Assembly: GCA_030141605.1 (NCBI GenBank)
Contig: JAQGDQ010002377.1
Location: 372,001 to 436,000 of the forward strand
From: Tubiluchus corallicola
Taxonomy: Eukaryota > Priapulida > Priapulimorpha > Priapulimorphida > Tubiluchidae
DNA: 64,000 nucleotides
Direction: 5' to 3'
The notes beneath the pieces are model-generated. The model ran no database searches. It worked only from the letters and a program-made list of their open reading frames with translations, and was not told the DNA's origin. Within the stretch, counting starts at the first letter, position 1, and every line of letters starts with the position of its first letter. The position numbers and the translations under genes were made by a program. Positions 28,401 to 39,350 of the stretch are shown here, piece by piece.

Positions 28401-31400
28401 GTTGTGTTTGACCTAGAGAATCTTGCCCTGAAACATGTTACATACAAGCCTGGTATGTATGATGTCTGAGGTAGATGAGTGCAAAAAGTTCTGTGTATGT
28501 GGTCATTCTATTGATGTACAATCAGTGATCATCGTTTATTATAAGGGTGGGAATTTCGAATAATTTATTCTTCGAAGATTCGAGGAAAACATTTTTGAAT
28601 AATCGAATGTTCGCCCCTGAGATATTTGACCTCGGTAGTCCACTCATGGAAATAGACAAACGCAAAATACAGGGCAGCAGTTACTGTACCACTGTAGATG
28701 TTAACAGATGAACTGATATGATAAATTATGCATACCACACTCTTATCTGGATTGAACTGTGGTGTTAATTACTGCAATATCACTGCATTACTTAGGGCTG
28801 TACATGATTGAATATAGGGCTTGTTGATTTTTTAATAACTTGTTTTTGCATAATAAACATTTTACTGTGTTTGAATGGGACTTTTTCGAAATGTTCCCAT
28901 ACCGAGTTCTGCTGTTTGTTGTCATATGGACAATTAAATATATATCCAACTTCCCAGTGAATTAGTATTGCCCAGGCAATGAGCTGACATTGGTGTAATT
29001 GTTTTTCGGCTGTATGGGAGCAAAGACAGCAGATTCTTTTCATCGGGACAATGATGTTCGCTTAGTGCCAAGGTTTTTGTCTCCGCAAATGTGTGGGTGG
29101 TATTCAATATGTGGTCAATGCAGTGTGTAGCAGAATTGGATAGTATTTTATTTGAAGCTTCAAATTATCGTTATTTGTGTACACCCCTAGTTTATTATTC
29201 GTTCAAAACAAGCTCTGAGAAGTGGTTACAGTCCCATTGACTACAGGTTGATACTCGAGGTATATTCATGGCTTTCAGAAGCTACTTACTGCCGACAACT
29301 GAATTTAGAAATGACAATGTCTTAGATATTGCCCTGTATCAATCTTTAAAAAACCTGAACACTAATTTATTTACATATGATTAACGTTTTTCTTCGTGTA
29401 GGTATAGATATGTGCCTAGATTTACTGCGGATGATGGAGGATCATTATCCAGAGACTTTGTACAAACTAAATGTTGTAAATGGTAAGTGTAGCTACCTGA
29501 CTCTAACCATAGATATTAAACACATTGTGTTTTGTACTTAATTTGTAGTGTAAGTTTTGTCTTTGCTTTTACATATCATCGTATAACGTGTTTTCTAAAC
29601 TAGTAAAGTAATACTCGATTTACACCATTTAGAAAATTAGTTTGTACCTAGACTTATTGTTCTGAATTAGTTTATACCTAGACCTATTGTTCTGAACTAG
29701 TCTGTACCTAGACCTATTGTTCTGAATTAATCTGTACCTAGACCTATTGCTCTGAATTAATCTGTACTTAGATCTATTGTTCTGAATTAATCTGTACTTA
29801 GACCTGTTGTTCTGAATTAATCTGTACCTAGACCTATTGTTTTGAATTAATCTGTACCTAGACCTATTATTCTGAATTGGTCTGTACTTAGACCTATTGT
29901 TCTGAATTAGTCTGTACCTAGGCCTATTGTTCTGAATTAGTCTGTACTTAGACCTATTGTTCTGAATTAGTCTGTACTTAGACCTATTGTTCTGAATTAG
30001 TCTGTACTTAGACCTATTGTTCTGAATTGGTCTGTACTTGGACCTATTGTTCTGAATTAGTCTGTACCTAGGCCTATTGTTCTGAATTAGTCTGTACTTA
30101 GACCTATTGTTCTGAATTAGTCAGTACTTAGACCTATTGTTCTGAATTAGTCTGTGTCTAGACCTATTGTTCAGAATTAGCCTGTGCCTAAACCTATTGT
30201 TCTGAATTAGTCTGTGCCTAGACCTATTGCAGTTAAATGGTAAAGTTACAGATCTGGCTATTTTCTGCATTGTTTTTGTTTAATAACTGTAAACAGGGAT
30301 CATGAGACAATTCTCTTTACACTATCTAATTTTGAATTAGTGTAGTTGCTGGACTAGAATGAGTAGTGTAAATAAAAATTTTCACGAAGTACTATTTTGT
30401 TTTACAGCACCAAAGATTTTTCCTATTGCCTATGCTATTGTGAAGCCATTTCTAACACAGCACACACGAAATAAAATTCGAATACATAGCGGTAAGAAGT
30501 CTATAAATATGTAACAGAGGCTGGAAGATAATTTTGACTATATGATTGTTTAAAGTGTAAATATGAAATATGTAATTAATGTAATTACTGTATAAAGCTT
30601 TATTTAGTTAATTTGACTGGAGAGCAAACTGCTATTACAATTTGTGCAGAATAATAAAATAAGTTTAATTTCAAAGACTTATATGTTTTTTGGATTTCCT
30701 TAATTTTAACTAAAGAAGTCATTTTTTCAGATTAGATTACAAACTAATTGCTGAGAGAATCAGTCATTAATGTTAAGATGCTTAATCATTTCGTGTAATA
30801 GAAAATTATTTAAAAATTCTGAAAATTAGGCATGCTCACTAATTGTGGCCAAACATTTTGTGTGTTTGGCTTGTGGCAGATGACAGTTGGTTGTTCTTTA
30901 ACAAGACAGTGCTGTTGGTTAGTCAGCTCCAACATAGCAGTTTTAGTTGATGAAATCAAGTTATTGTTAAACTCATACAGTCTTACCTCATTATAATGCC
31001 AACCTCGCTTAATGCTCATATTTTCAGCAAAACAAAATGTCTATATTTGTGCAGATGTAAGTATTAATACACCTTGTTATAATGCCAAATTCACTTAATG
31101 CCAACTTTTTTGCAGTCCCAAATTGGGCAGTAAGAGGAGGTTTGATTATATTATGGAACACTTTAATTTTTCAGATAACTGGCAACAGCTAATACTTGAT
31201 GATATAGCAATGGAAGAGGTTCCAGTGTTCTTTGGTGGTCAGAACAGAGGTCCAGATGGTGATCCCAAGTGTTCTCATCTTGTATGCAGCACTTGTTTGT
31301 TTGTTTATTTTTCTTCTTTAAATTAAAGATCACAGTCAAACCTTAACAGCCTGGTCTTCATTAATATTTGTTGCCGTAACTTAAATGCAACGGTGGGTGG

Positions 31401-34400
31401 CTGCAGTATATTGTATCATATTCTGTACTGGACTGCAACGTTATAGACAAAAGTTTGGAGTACTTTTTGTTAACTCTAGATTGCCTGTAATTTAGAGAGA
31501 GAAAATGTCTATGTTTTGCAAGTTACTCTTAACAGTACAAAGAAGAGATTTCTTACTAGCCAGTATGTCCCACGTAAACAGATAATTTGCATGCTATCAT
31601 ATTTTGTACTGGACAGCAACGGTCTAGACAAAAATTTGGAGTAGTTTTTGTTAACTCTAAATTTTTATTATTAAAAAAAAGAGAAAATGTCTCTATGTTT
31701 CTTAATAGCACCAAAAGAGAACAACTGCTGCTGAGAGATTCCATGTAATCAAAGAATTTACCCTCCATTTGTGGGATATACTAGTTATTCTCAGTGCTGT
31801 TAAAGAGTGTAAAAATTCTTGTTGCTGTTTAATGTGAATATGAATGATCAAGTCCGATCCGCCGGCAGGTTGATAATGTTAGTATAATATAATGTATGCA
31901 GATTAGTGAGAATATTTTGACTATGAGAAACCAATATGTCATTCAAGAGCTGAACATAATTGCACATTTGTTTGTTGATAATTATTTAAGAATAAATTTG
32001 CATTTTGGGTGCCTTGTGGTTTTGCTCAGTGTTCTGATTGGCTGTATTAGAGGTTTCATTTTGATGAATTTGTTCATCAGTGAATTCAGTTAATGAAACC
32101 GTTAAGTCAAGGTTGCTTTTCGTTGATATGTTTACCGTATATACTCGCATATAAGCCTACATCGCATATAAGCCGACCCCCTAACACTGCTTTAAAATGG
32201 CCAGTTTTTGCAAAAACCCGTATATAAGCCGACCATCAACTTGTCTAATTTGACTCCATACCCAATCAACAAAATTCATCCCTTTTTGTCACATTTTGTT
32301 ACATTTTCTTTTTTCTCCAGGCATGGTGTATTGCACAAATAATTTTACAACTAAAATTATCAAAATTCAGCACACTTTTAAATTCTGTGGCCGCGTGCTC
32401 ACGTTTGCCTCATTGGTTTGCTGTTCCTCTATAAGCCACGTGACCCTCGTCTCCCCACGCGCTGCCTACCAATTGGCTGATGACGTCGGCTTGGTTACGG
32501 CTCGCAACTGGTGACACACAGTGGTGTATTGCTAAATAAAAAGTAGGTGGACGGCTAGTCTCAAGACTTACCATTTTACATTCACAAATTTGAAAGAAAT
32601 TGACATTATTTAAAACCGTTTTTTGAAAAAATGAAAACAAGTAGATTTAATATTAAACCTGTATACATTTTTAATGTTTTTTATCTAATGAATACAAAAA
32701 GCAGACATTTATTGAATTGTGAATTTTTTCTAAAAAAAAAAGTGGGTGGACGGCGATCCCCCACGATCCCCCTCCAATACACCACTGGTGACACACAACC
32801 AAATAAAGAGTCAGATAGCGATGAAAATGTGTGGCTGGAAAATTGGCATTAGTGTCTGTCCTTGTGTTCATTTTGTTTCATGTGCATATAAGCCGACCCC
32901 CTGATTTCAGTATTGTATTTTACAGTTCTAAATTCGGCTTATATGCGAGTATATACGGTATGTTTCGCTTTTTATTTGTCAAAACAGTTAAATCATTTCA
33001 ACTGCAAGGTTTGTTTTACTTAATAATTTGTATACTTTTCAATTAATTTTTCATATACACTAAGTGCCTTATTAATTGTGGTGTTTCTTTTGCAATATTT
33101 CAGATTTGTTATGGAGGGGAAATCCCAAAAAGCTATTACCTTCAAAACAACAAAGAAGCTATAGATAAGACTAAGATGGACATGGCTGTTGTGAACAAGA
33201 GGGCAAATTTTTATGTTGAACATCATGTAGGAAAGGCAGGGTCCATAATCAGGTAATGAATGACGGACTTTAAGTAGATTTCTGATTTTCTAGTAAAACA
33301 GCAAATCGTGTTTTCAAATAAAATTGAAAGAGCCCTGTTGACAAAAAGAATGTCCGAAATAAGGAAGGTGTCATTGTAGATTTTTATACTCATCCTTCCC
33401 ATTATTTAAAGAATTTATGCATATTATCAGCCATAGTGACAAAATTTCTGCAGAGTAAAGTGGTCTTTTCTTTCTACCAATTAGCAATCTGTTCTAGTCC
33501 TATATTTCCACATTTCTCTATGTCATGTTATGTCTGCAAACAAAAACTCTCAAATATATGCATTTTTGTACCCAAATTAAGTTAAATTGCTTGGAGAAGT
33601 ATTCTGAGAAAATTTTGTCTGCAAAAATATAACAGTGTTGTACTGTTTGACTAATAATATTTTATATTTTGTCCTGACATGTAGGTAAGTTTATAATCAA
33701 GGGCGGATACTGGCTTTTGAAAAATGGTGGGCCCAACAAAAGGCAGTTAATGGGTCTGGGGAAGCATTGTAATATTCAGCAATATAGTGGTATACAGTGT
33801 ACATGGTGTACTTAAATTTCATGTGTTTTGAAAAGTAGAACTCTTGTGATATAGGATTTTTATAGGTATTAAATTTTAGTAAAGCCACTGCTAGGATTTA
33901 GCAAATCGTTCTAATGCTTATAATCCAGAGAAAATATTTATTTGATGTGTTGTAAGTGCTACTGTGAAAGGGGAGCAGGTTTCTTAGACCCATCCTCTAA
34001 ATCTGCAACTGATAATCCATAACCTGATCCTGAAAGGTATGGCTAGGTAGTTGCTAATTGTCTCTAAGCAGCCCTAATCAGAAAACATTATAACTGCAAA
34101 TGTTAAACATTTGGTGGGTTTTCTGTGTTTTAAATATTTAGTATAACTGATTTGTTATAATTGTTTAGGTTAACGCTTCTAGTGGACCAAGTCATTTTCT
34201 TTAAAAGAGATGCACAGATAGATCTTGTTTTGATGTCTCACCAGCTTTGCTTATCACTAGTATATCTGTATTAACAAAAAGCAGGCAACCTTATAGATTT
34301 TTTTATAATGCTGTCACACTGATCTGTTTGCAATAATTAAAACTGTCGATGTCTAAAATAAGCACTGTAAAGTAGCTTTGGTTGAGCCATCGTTCTTCAT

Positions 34401-34639
34401 GGGTATTGGCCATTTATAAACGTCTTTGTTTCCTACTACAAGTTAATTTTGGTTTGTTTGCAGGTGGGAGTTCATCACAGACGAAAATGACATTGGCTTT
34501 GGCTTGTACCTGAAAACGGATGGCACTCCCATTGAAAAACTCAAACCGTCTGATTTAACGAATGTGCGAAGCTTGCAGCGGTGTAACTGCCATCTAGTGC
34601 CAGAGACAGGAAGTTTCATTGCAGAAGTTCCAGGCATAT
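19499..34639 (+). CDS. SEC14-like protein with CRAL-TRIO and GOLD domains (3' end incomplete)
   Basis: SEC14L1-4/TAP-type proteins bind small lipids through a CRAL-TRIO pocket and carry a GOLD domain; they are cytosolic or membrane-peripheral lipid-transfer or sensor proteins. Twelve plus-strand exons join in frame: 19499-19552, 23809-23878, 24311-24354, 24920-24982, 27281-27371, 27939-28033, 28374-28452, 29402-29482, 30408-30491, 31175-31281, 33104-33252 and 34464-34639, all with GT-AG introns. The 364 residues begin MSGYFGDLSPTQSETLAE, close to the N-terminus of vertebrate SEC14L2. CRAL-TRIO-N is about residues 1-60 (YYYLRWLRARDFELKKSE) and CRAL-TRIO about 75-245 (GITVVFDLENL, DHYPETLYKLNVVNAPKIFP, PVFFGG). 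GOLD starts near 260 (RWEFITDENDIGFGLYLKT, CHLVPETG). The last exon stops at a GTAAGT donor after PGI, where SEC14L2 has about 40 residues left. The terminal exon was not identified. The family is certain; the exact paralog is not. Confidence 0.93.
23053..23064. repeat. Poly-G run
   Basis: Twelve consecutive G residues in intron 1 of the SEC14-like gene, conspicuous in AT-rich DNA. Confidence 0.95.
23275..23601 (+). mobile_element. LINE C-terminal zinc-knuckle remnant in intron 1
   Basis: Plus-strand translation reads LHKIGGANSSLCECGLVNSS and then SEHFLSECVLYSNQRDILLY, ending at a stop near 23,598. The pattern CxCG...E(H)FL..C..Y...R is the cysteine-rich tail found after the reverse transcriptase and RNase H of several LINE groups. 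Just upstream, GYSKLNYTIF is the usual GHSKLNYHLHK motif displaced by a one-base frameshift. This is a dead fragment inside the intron of the SEC14-like gene, on the same strand. Confidence 0.65.
25415..25556. repeat. Dispersed repeat copy 1 (intron 4)
   Basis: Shares with 30,985-31,130 the ordered blocks AATGCCAAnCTCGCTTAA, TTAGCAAAACAAAAT and ATGCCAACTTTTTT followed by AGTCCCAAA, in the same orientation. Both lie in introns of the same gene. It is probably a short DNA-transposon family; the ends were not resolved. Confidence 0.65.
27665..27700. repeat. (GAAT)n microsatellite
   Basis: About nine copies of GAAT, with one GAGT variant, in intron 5 of the SEC14-like gene. Confidence 0.85.
28542..29189. 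mobile_element. hAT-type non-autonomous transposon in intron 7
   Basis: A 648-bp element starts TAAGGGTGGGAA and ends TACACCCCTA, giving short imperfect terminal inverted repeats. A perfect 8-bp target-site duplication, GTTTATTA, flanks it at 28,534-28,541 and 29,190-29,197. An 8-bp duplication and TA(G/A)GGGTG ends are typical of hAT elements. Near the left end there is internal TTCGAA-rich palindromic sequence. No transposase was seen. It lies between two SEC14-like exons. Confidence 0.85.
29641..30230. repeat. 30-bp minisatellite in intron 8
   Basis: Twenty consecutive 30-bp units of the form TCTGTACTTAGACCTATTGT followed by TCTGAATTAG, without a single indel. Variation is limited to a few substitutions: CTT/CCT, AGTC/AATC and GGCC/GACC. 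The last unit diverges and the array stops at about 30,230. There are no spacers between units. Confidence 0.97.
30985..31130. repeat. Dispersed repeat copy 2 (intron 9)
   Basis: Same family as 25,415-25,556. It contains a short internal echo of its own sequence (ATAATGCCAAnnTCnCTTAA occurs twice), suggesting direct subrepeats. Confidence 0.6.
31414..31701. repeat. Tandem duplication, 181-bp period (intron 10)
   Basis: Two diverged copies share ATCATATTnTGTACTGGAC, GCAACGnTnTAGACAAAA and TTTTTGTTAACTCTA. Starts are near 31,414 and 31,595. Confidence 0.75.
32134..32959. mobile_element. DNA transposon with long identical terminal repeats (intron 10)
   Basis: Terminal inverted repeats are identical over about 24 bp: ACCGTATATACTCGCATATA continuing into AGCC at the left (32,134-32,157), and its exact reverse complement at 32,936-32,959. 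Additional ATATAAGCCGACCCC copies lie just inside. The flanks carry a 6-bp direct repeat, ATGTTT, at 32,128-32,133 and 32,960-32,965. Alternatively, TA plus CCG termini would fit a TA target. It contains a nested hAT insertion; without that insertion the host is about 550 bp. A short D/E/S-rich reading near 32,806-32,850 could be a remnant of a transposase tail, but this is weak. The superfamily is uncertain. Confidence 0.85.
32519..32787. mobile_element. Nested hAT-type MITE
   Basis: A 269-bp element with 13-bp perfect terminal repeats (CAGTGGTGTATTG and CAATACACCACTG) and a perfect 8-bp target-site duplication, GTGACACA, at 32,511-32,518 and 32,788-32,795. CAGTGG ends and 8-bp duplications are hAT hallmarks. 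It sits wholly inside the element at 32,134-32,959, so it inserted later. GTGGACGG-type subterminal repeats occur near both ends. Confidence 0.93.
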
Positions 34640-34823
34640 GTAAGTATATGATTATGCATTTGTGCAGCCCATCTTAGTTTTTTTAGCAAACACTATTGTT
34701 AGCCAGTTTCTGGATGAGTTAGTGCTTGTCACATAGTTCTTCTAGTTAGTTGAAAAGCATCTTTAATGTTATTTATAGAACAGAAGAACAGAGGACAGAG
34801 ATGCTTATCTATGCAGTGACAAG

Positions 34824-35341
34824 TAGGAGTGAGCATCGAATGTTCGAGTTTGAACATTCAAATCAAATTCGAACGAGTTTTTTTAGTTTGAATTCGATTC
34901 GAATGTAAAACTATAGATTCCAATATTCAGCACTTCAATCACATACATTCTTTATCATTAAAGTGATTGAAACATCATGCAATTAGCATAATTCAGCTGT
35001 GATTTCTGTGCACAATTTTAAACAAATTATTAGTGTTTTTTCAAATTCGATTCTATAGATTCGAATATTCATCACTTCAATCACATACATTTTTTATCAT
35101 TAAAATGATCGAAACATCATGCAATTAGCATAATTTAGCTGTGATTTCTGTGCACAATTTCAAACAAATTATTAGTGGTTTTACTGCAGAACAAAATCGA
35201 GTAATATGTATGATCCTTGTAAGACTATTTTACTGGTGATTCGAAAACTTGTTTGAAAATCTTTCAATTTGAATTTGAATTTGAAATACTGAAGCTCGTT
35301 TCGATTCGAATTTGCTTTCTGGCAGAGAATGCTCACCCCTA
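34824..35341. mobile_element. hAT-type MITE with internal duplication (intron 12)
   Basis: A 518-bp element starts TAGGAGTGAGCAT and ends ATGCTCACCCCTA. Flanking 8-mers GTGACAAG (34,816-34,823) and ATGACAAG (35,342-35,349) match at 7 of 8 positions, as expected for an aged hAT duplication. Inside, a block of about 130 bp beginning near 34,914 is repeated near 35,057 (shared CACTTCAATCACATACATT, CATCATGCAATTAGCATAAT and others). TTCGAA-rich palindromes lie at both ends. Confidence 0.87.
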
Positions 35342-35593
35342 ATGACAAGGTCGTTCAACCCTGTAGGGGATGTTAGTAGATCTGGTATTTCAGAAAATTA
35401 TTTCAATGGTAGTCTAGTCCTCGTCTGGAGCTTAGACTACAAAATGATCTAATTAAATTTCAAAGAGTAAGCTCTTTACAGACAGTAATTTAACATAAAA
35501 GTTACAAGGCATGAACAGAGTGAATTTTTTCAGACTGATTTTTTTTCATCAGTTATTTGACAATTATGCATTAAAAATTGATATATAATTAAG

Positions 35594-35911
35594 CTATTTG
35601 CGCAATCGATGATTAGATTGCTCTAACTGTTGCTGTATGCGACTTTCCAGATATGGAAGAAAGCTGTTTTTTTGTTTAAAATGCTGAAGAACAATTGGAA
35701 GCATATTGTTATAGTACTTTACAGCAAATGAATATTGCAGGTATTCTGTTTCGTGCAGCAAGCCACACTTGTAAAATTTCTTAGCGGAGTTTATTGTATT
35801 GTTTTTAGATGTCACGTTATTCGACAATTCGTACAGTTGGACAAAGAACAAAACACTATGGTATAAGGTTGATGTTCTTTCGCCTGATGATCGCTTGTAA
35901 AGTCTGTTCAT
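35594..35911 (-). other. Unassigned 105-codon open frame
   Basis: The minus-strand frame reads SFAVKYYNNMLP near its C-terminal half, loosely resembling the F.G...YN.LP block that follows LINE reverse transcriptases. No catalytic motif, splice context or neighbour supports a cellular gene. It is most likely a LINE 3' fragment, but I do not recognise it with confidence. Confidence 0.25.
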
Positions 35912-36070
35912 TGTCGAGTCTTCCAGACACTTTCAGGCTTCGAGTAACAGGTATAAAGATTTGCAAAGGATATGAATTTTTGCATTAACCAAAGACCATT
36001 GCTTGTCTTTATGGCAAGTGTCACTGTGGTATGGTTGTATACATACAGGGCAGTAGCGTGACAAAGTTAT

Positions 36071-36354
36071 TACAGTAAAGTCTCAGTTAACCAGACTGAT
36101 AGTCAATTATGGCAAATAACTGATTCTTGGCTAATTTGCCATAGTTATAAATCACACTACATTTATTTGTTGCATTGTATGTAGGGTTAATTGGAAATGA
36201 TGAATGTTTGAAGTATTCAGGTTTTAAGGGTCAAAAACTTCGAAAAGCAGTGCTTGACCATGTATTTAAACACAAGGTATAAAACGTGCTACAAATAAAA
36301 CACGAACTCGTTCGTTTGGTTAATAAGTGTTCGAGTAATTGAGATTCTACTGTA
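36071..36354. mobile_element. Tc1/mariner-pogo-like MITE
   Basis: The left end TACAGTAAAGTCTCAGTTAA mirrors the right end, whose reverse complement starts TACAGTAGAATCTCAATTA. This gives an imperfect terminal repeat of about 20 bp with TA at both edges, as for a TA-target transposon. It is about 284 bp with no transposase. ACAGT ends and AGTTAACC-like sequences are typical of pogo/Tigger-type MITEs. Confidence 0.7.
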
Positions 36355-36399
36355 AGTGCAAGATGAGCGGCAAAACAATAGGTAAAACATCTTCAGTCT

Positions 36400-39350
36400 T
36401 TCCTTTAAGATGGAAAATGGTTGACATTATATTAGATACAATGTGCAATATAAAAGCATGATTATAGCATTATTTAAGGTTATTTTAGCAAAATAAACTT
36501 GTTTTACAACATGAGGAATTACTATACTTAATTTTTAGATGTTATATTACTTGGAGTGATAGCTTTGAGGCTTTCCAACTGCATAACTACTTGCAGATCG
36601 TTTTAAGCAATATTATTTAACTTGATGCTGATTTTGTTATATTTAATATTTTATGTTTTAAGTGCATTTGCTTATAACTTTGTTAATTGTTAAAGTACAG
36701 TCTAAGCTTACTTGCTATTAGTTCATTGATTATGCACCCAGAAAAGTTGTGGTGTATTGATAAGGTTGGCAGTAAGACAAGATGTGAATGTAATTGCTGT
36801 TGCACAAAAGCTTTTTGTTCAACCAGTGCATATTGAATACTATGCAACAATAATGGTAGTCAGTAATTTGTTCATATAATTTTAAATATTTACCTCACTG
36901 AGGTCATGTAATTTATTCTAGAAGCATTGTAGGTACTATAGGTGGTTACTTTGCCATTGTTAATGTTGTATTTGTTAGTCTGTAGCACACTGGTTGTAAT
37001 TGTCATTAGAGATGTATTATTAGGTGTTATTTTTTAATTTTATAGTGATTTTGTTAGTCACAAAAGCCAAAGAGTTAATGCAGTTCTTGCAGCAATGCCA
37101 AATTCTTGCCCTCGTTAGTAGTCTATTTTGTGCATTTAGGTGTTTTAGTGATACATGTGTCCATTATGATTTATTAAGTTATAATTTGTTTGTGATTACT
37201 AATGTCTGAGTATATTGTTACGTGTTAAGGCTGAAAAGTTGTTTAAGTCATAATTATTATAAAATTACGTTTGGCCTAGTCACCTTGCCATTATGCAGAG
37301 GTAAAACACTTTTGTTCTTTTGGTTTATGATTTCATTTAGAAGCTTTTGCTTGGTATTCCTAAATTTATTTTTGCTTAGTGATATTATACATTTTTGCAA
37401 GTTTTCTTTTTTTACTTTTGACTGTATTATGATTGCAAATGCTTAATTGGCCCTGACAATTGATGCTAGTGTTGCTATTGCACTTTATTTTCTCTATTTT
37501 TCGCAGCATTTGTAATAGCTAAAGTTTGCCAAGTATTCCATTCCATATATTGTATGCCCAGCCAACATTTATCTCAATACTATAGCTTGAGCAATAAGTG
37601 ATTGGCTGAACTTTAATTTGCACAATTAGTTGCGAGAATTTGTGAATCATTTAGTGTATTGTTTTTGTAGCCATCTGTAATTACGCTGAGAATTTTTTTT
37701 GTCGAGCATGTATAAATTGCACACATTTTCAAAAACTCTTTATTCTCTTTCAAGCTCAACTCATTTTCGATTAAACAGCAGATAAGTTACTTATGTGTGT
37801 TTGTGAACATACTAACATGGTTTTTCATTTTTTTAGTTTTAAGTATGTCATAGCCTTCAGAATTTGATGTATAATCACAATTTGACATACTAGTAATTAT
37901 TCAGACTGGTTTTAAACATCATTCATGGAGCCTTTCTATAAGGTATCTTTAACAACGAGTATGCTTAGACATATATGTAATGAATTATTACTTTTATTGG
38001 CCTCAGTTTTTCATTACTTTACATTTACTATTATTCCTAAATTCCTAGCATTCATTTTGTTTAATTTGTGATTTGACTGTTTGGTAGGTATTATAAACTA
38101 TGCTTATAATGTCTGTCATTTTCAGTATCATATTTTATTGGCATGAATGTATTACTATGATAATTTACTGTCTGTGGACTGATGAATTAATAACAACTGT
38201 TAACATCACTAATCATACGTGAAAAAAAAAATAAATGATTTAATTTAGTTTATTGATCTAGTCATAGTCGTTTTAATACGAGTTTTTTTTGTTTAGATGT
38301 TATTAAAATTATTATGTGATTAAGTGTTAAATTATCCTAAGTTGCCTACTAATTGTATTGATGTTGTTTGTAATTAAAAGTAATAACTGTGTATAAATAG
38401 TTGGTGTTTATAATCTTGATTTTGCATTACATGTATGTTGTTAGCAATTAGAAATTTTTCACTATGTGGCAATAATCATGAAGTCATGGATAACCTTGTC
38501 AAATTTTCATTGTTATATAATTTAGTTGTTTAGCAGGTGATGTGCAATATACATTTTCGTGTTTCAAGTTTATTGGTGTGCAGTTTTGCATTAATTATAT
38601 TGTTGATACAGTTAGAAATTCTACATTGTGGAATAGTCAGTAATTGTAGATAGTACTGTTAGATTTTCATTATAGTAAATGCACAGAACTTTTTTTAGCA
38701 AGGGATAGTTATTGATACGTTTAAAGTTCATAGATTTGCATTTATCATGTGCTAATGTGATGAGACTCGTTAGTTATAATTTTTAATGGTTATTCATTTC
38801 ATCTGAATAATCTGTGATTGAAATATATTTGATTTGTTTGTTGGGCTATGGCCAGTTCTCGTAAATTTGTTCATAACGGGTAATCAGTGTTGTTATGTTT
38901 TATGCTTTGTTATTATTATTTGTTTTGATTTGTTGATTTGATGACCATTCCAACATAAAATCACAAAGATTTGTGCTTTCATTAAGATTTTACTTGTAAG
39001 CACGTTTTGGCATTCCAGAAATGAATTCACTGAACACACTAGATAAATGAGTTATTGCAGTTTTATTTTGGCTGTTTTTTTCATTGGAAATGCATTAAAA
39101 ATTAGCATTGCAATGGACAAGTAATGATTATTAGATAGTACATAAAGTGATAATTAACTTGTAGAAAAAATATAGATATTTTAAGTATATGAAAGAAAGA
39201 CTTGAAGTTGATTAGTTTGTAAGTCATTCTTAAACAGTACAATAGTTTACTGCAGAGATATACAATAAACAAGTATGAGTAAATAGACAACTGTCTGTAA
39301 CATTTTTCAGCATGTTGATACACGTATGTACAACTACTCCATTCAGTTAT
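36400..39350. other. T-rich strand-asymmetric stretch without a recognised gene
   Basis: The plus strand is visibly T- and G-rich over about 2.7 kb, with many TTTGTT, TTAATT and TGTATT words and few long A runs. Such asymmetry is common in 3' UTRs or transcribed introns, and this follows the last recognised SEC14-like exon. No coding exon could be supported inside it. Confidence 0.4.

Noticed and set aside
29641-30230. CRISPR-like array (30-bp repeat)
   Set aside because: Units abut with no unique spacers, and the array lies in an intron of an animal gene; it is a minisatellite.
35545-35595. LFDNYALKID reading as the missing GOLD segment
   Set aside because: No acceptor gives that phase after the PGI donor; the in-phase reading hits a stop.
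36587-36630. Terminal exon of the SEC14-like gene reading YRFKQYYLT
   Set aside because: The phase fits, but the acceptor has a poor pyrimidine tract and similarity to the expected YVLRFDN segment is minimal.
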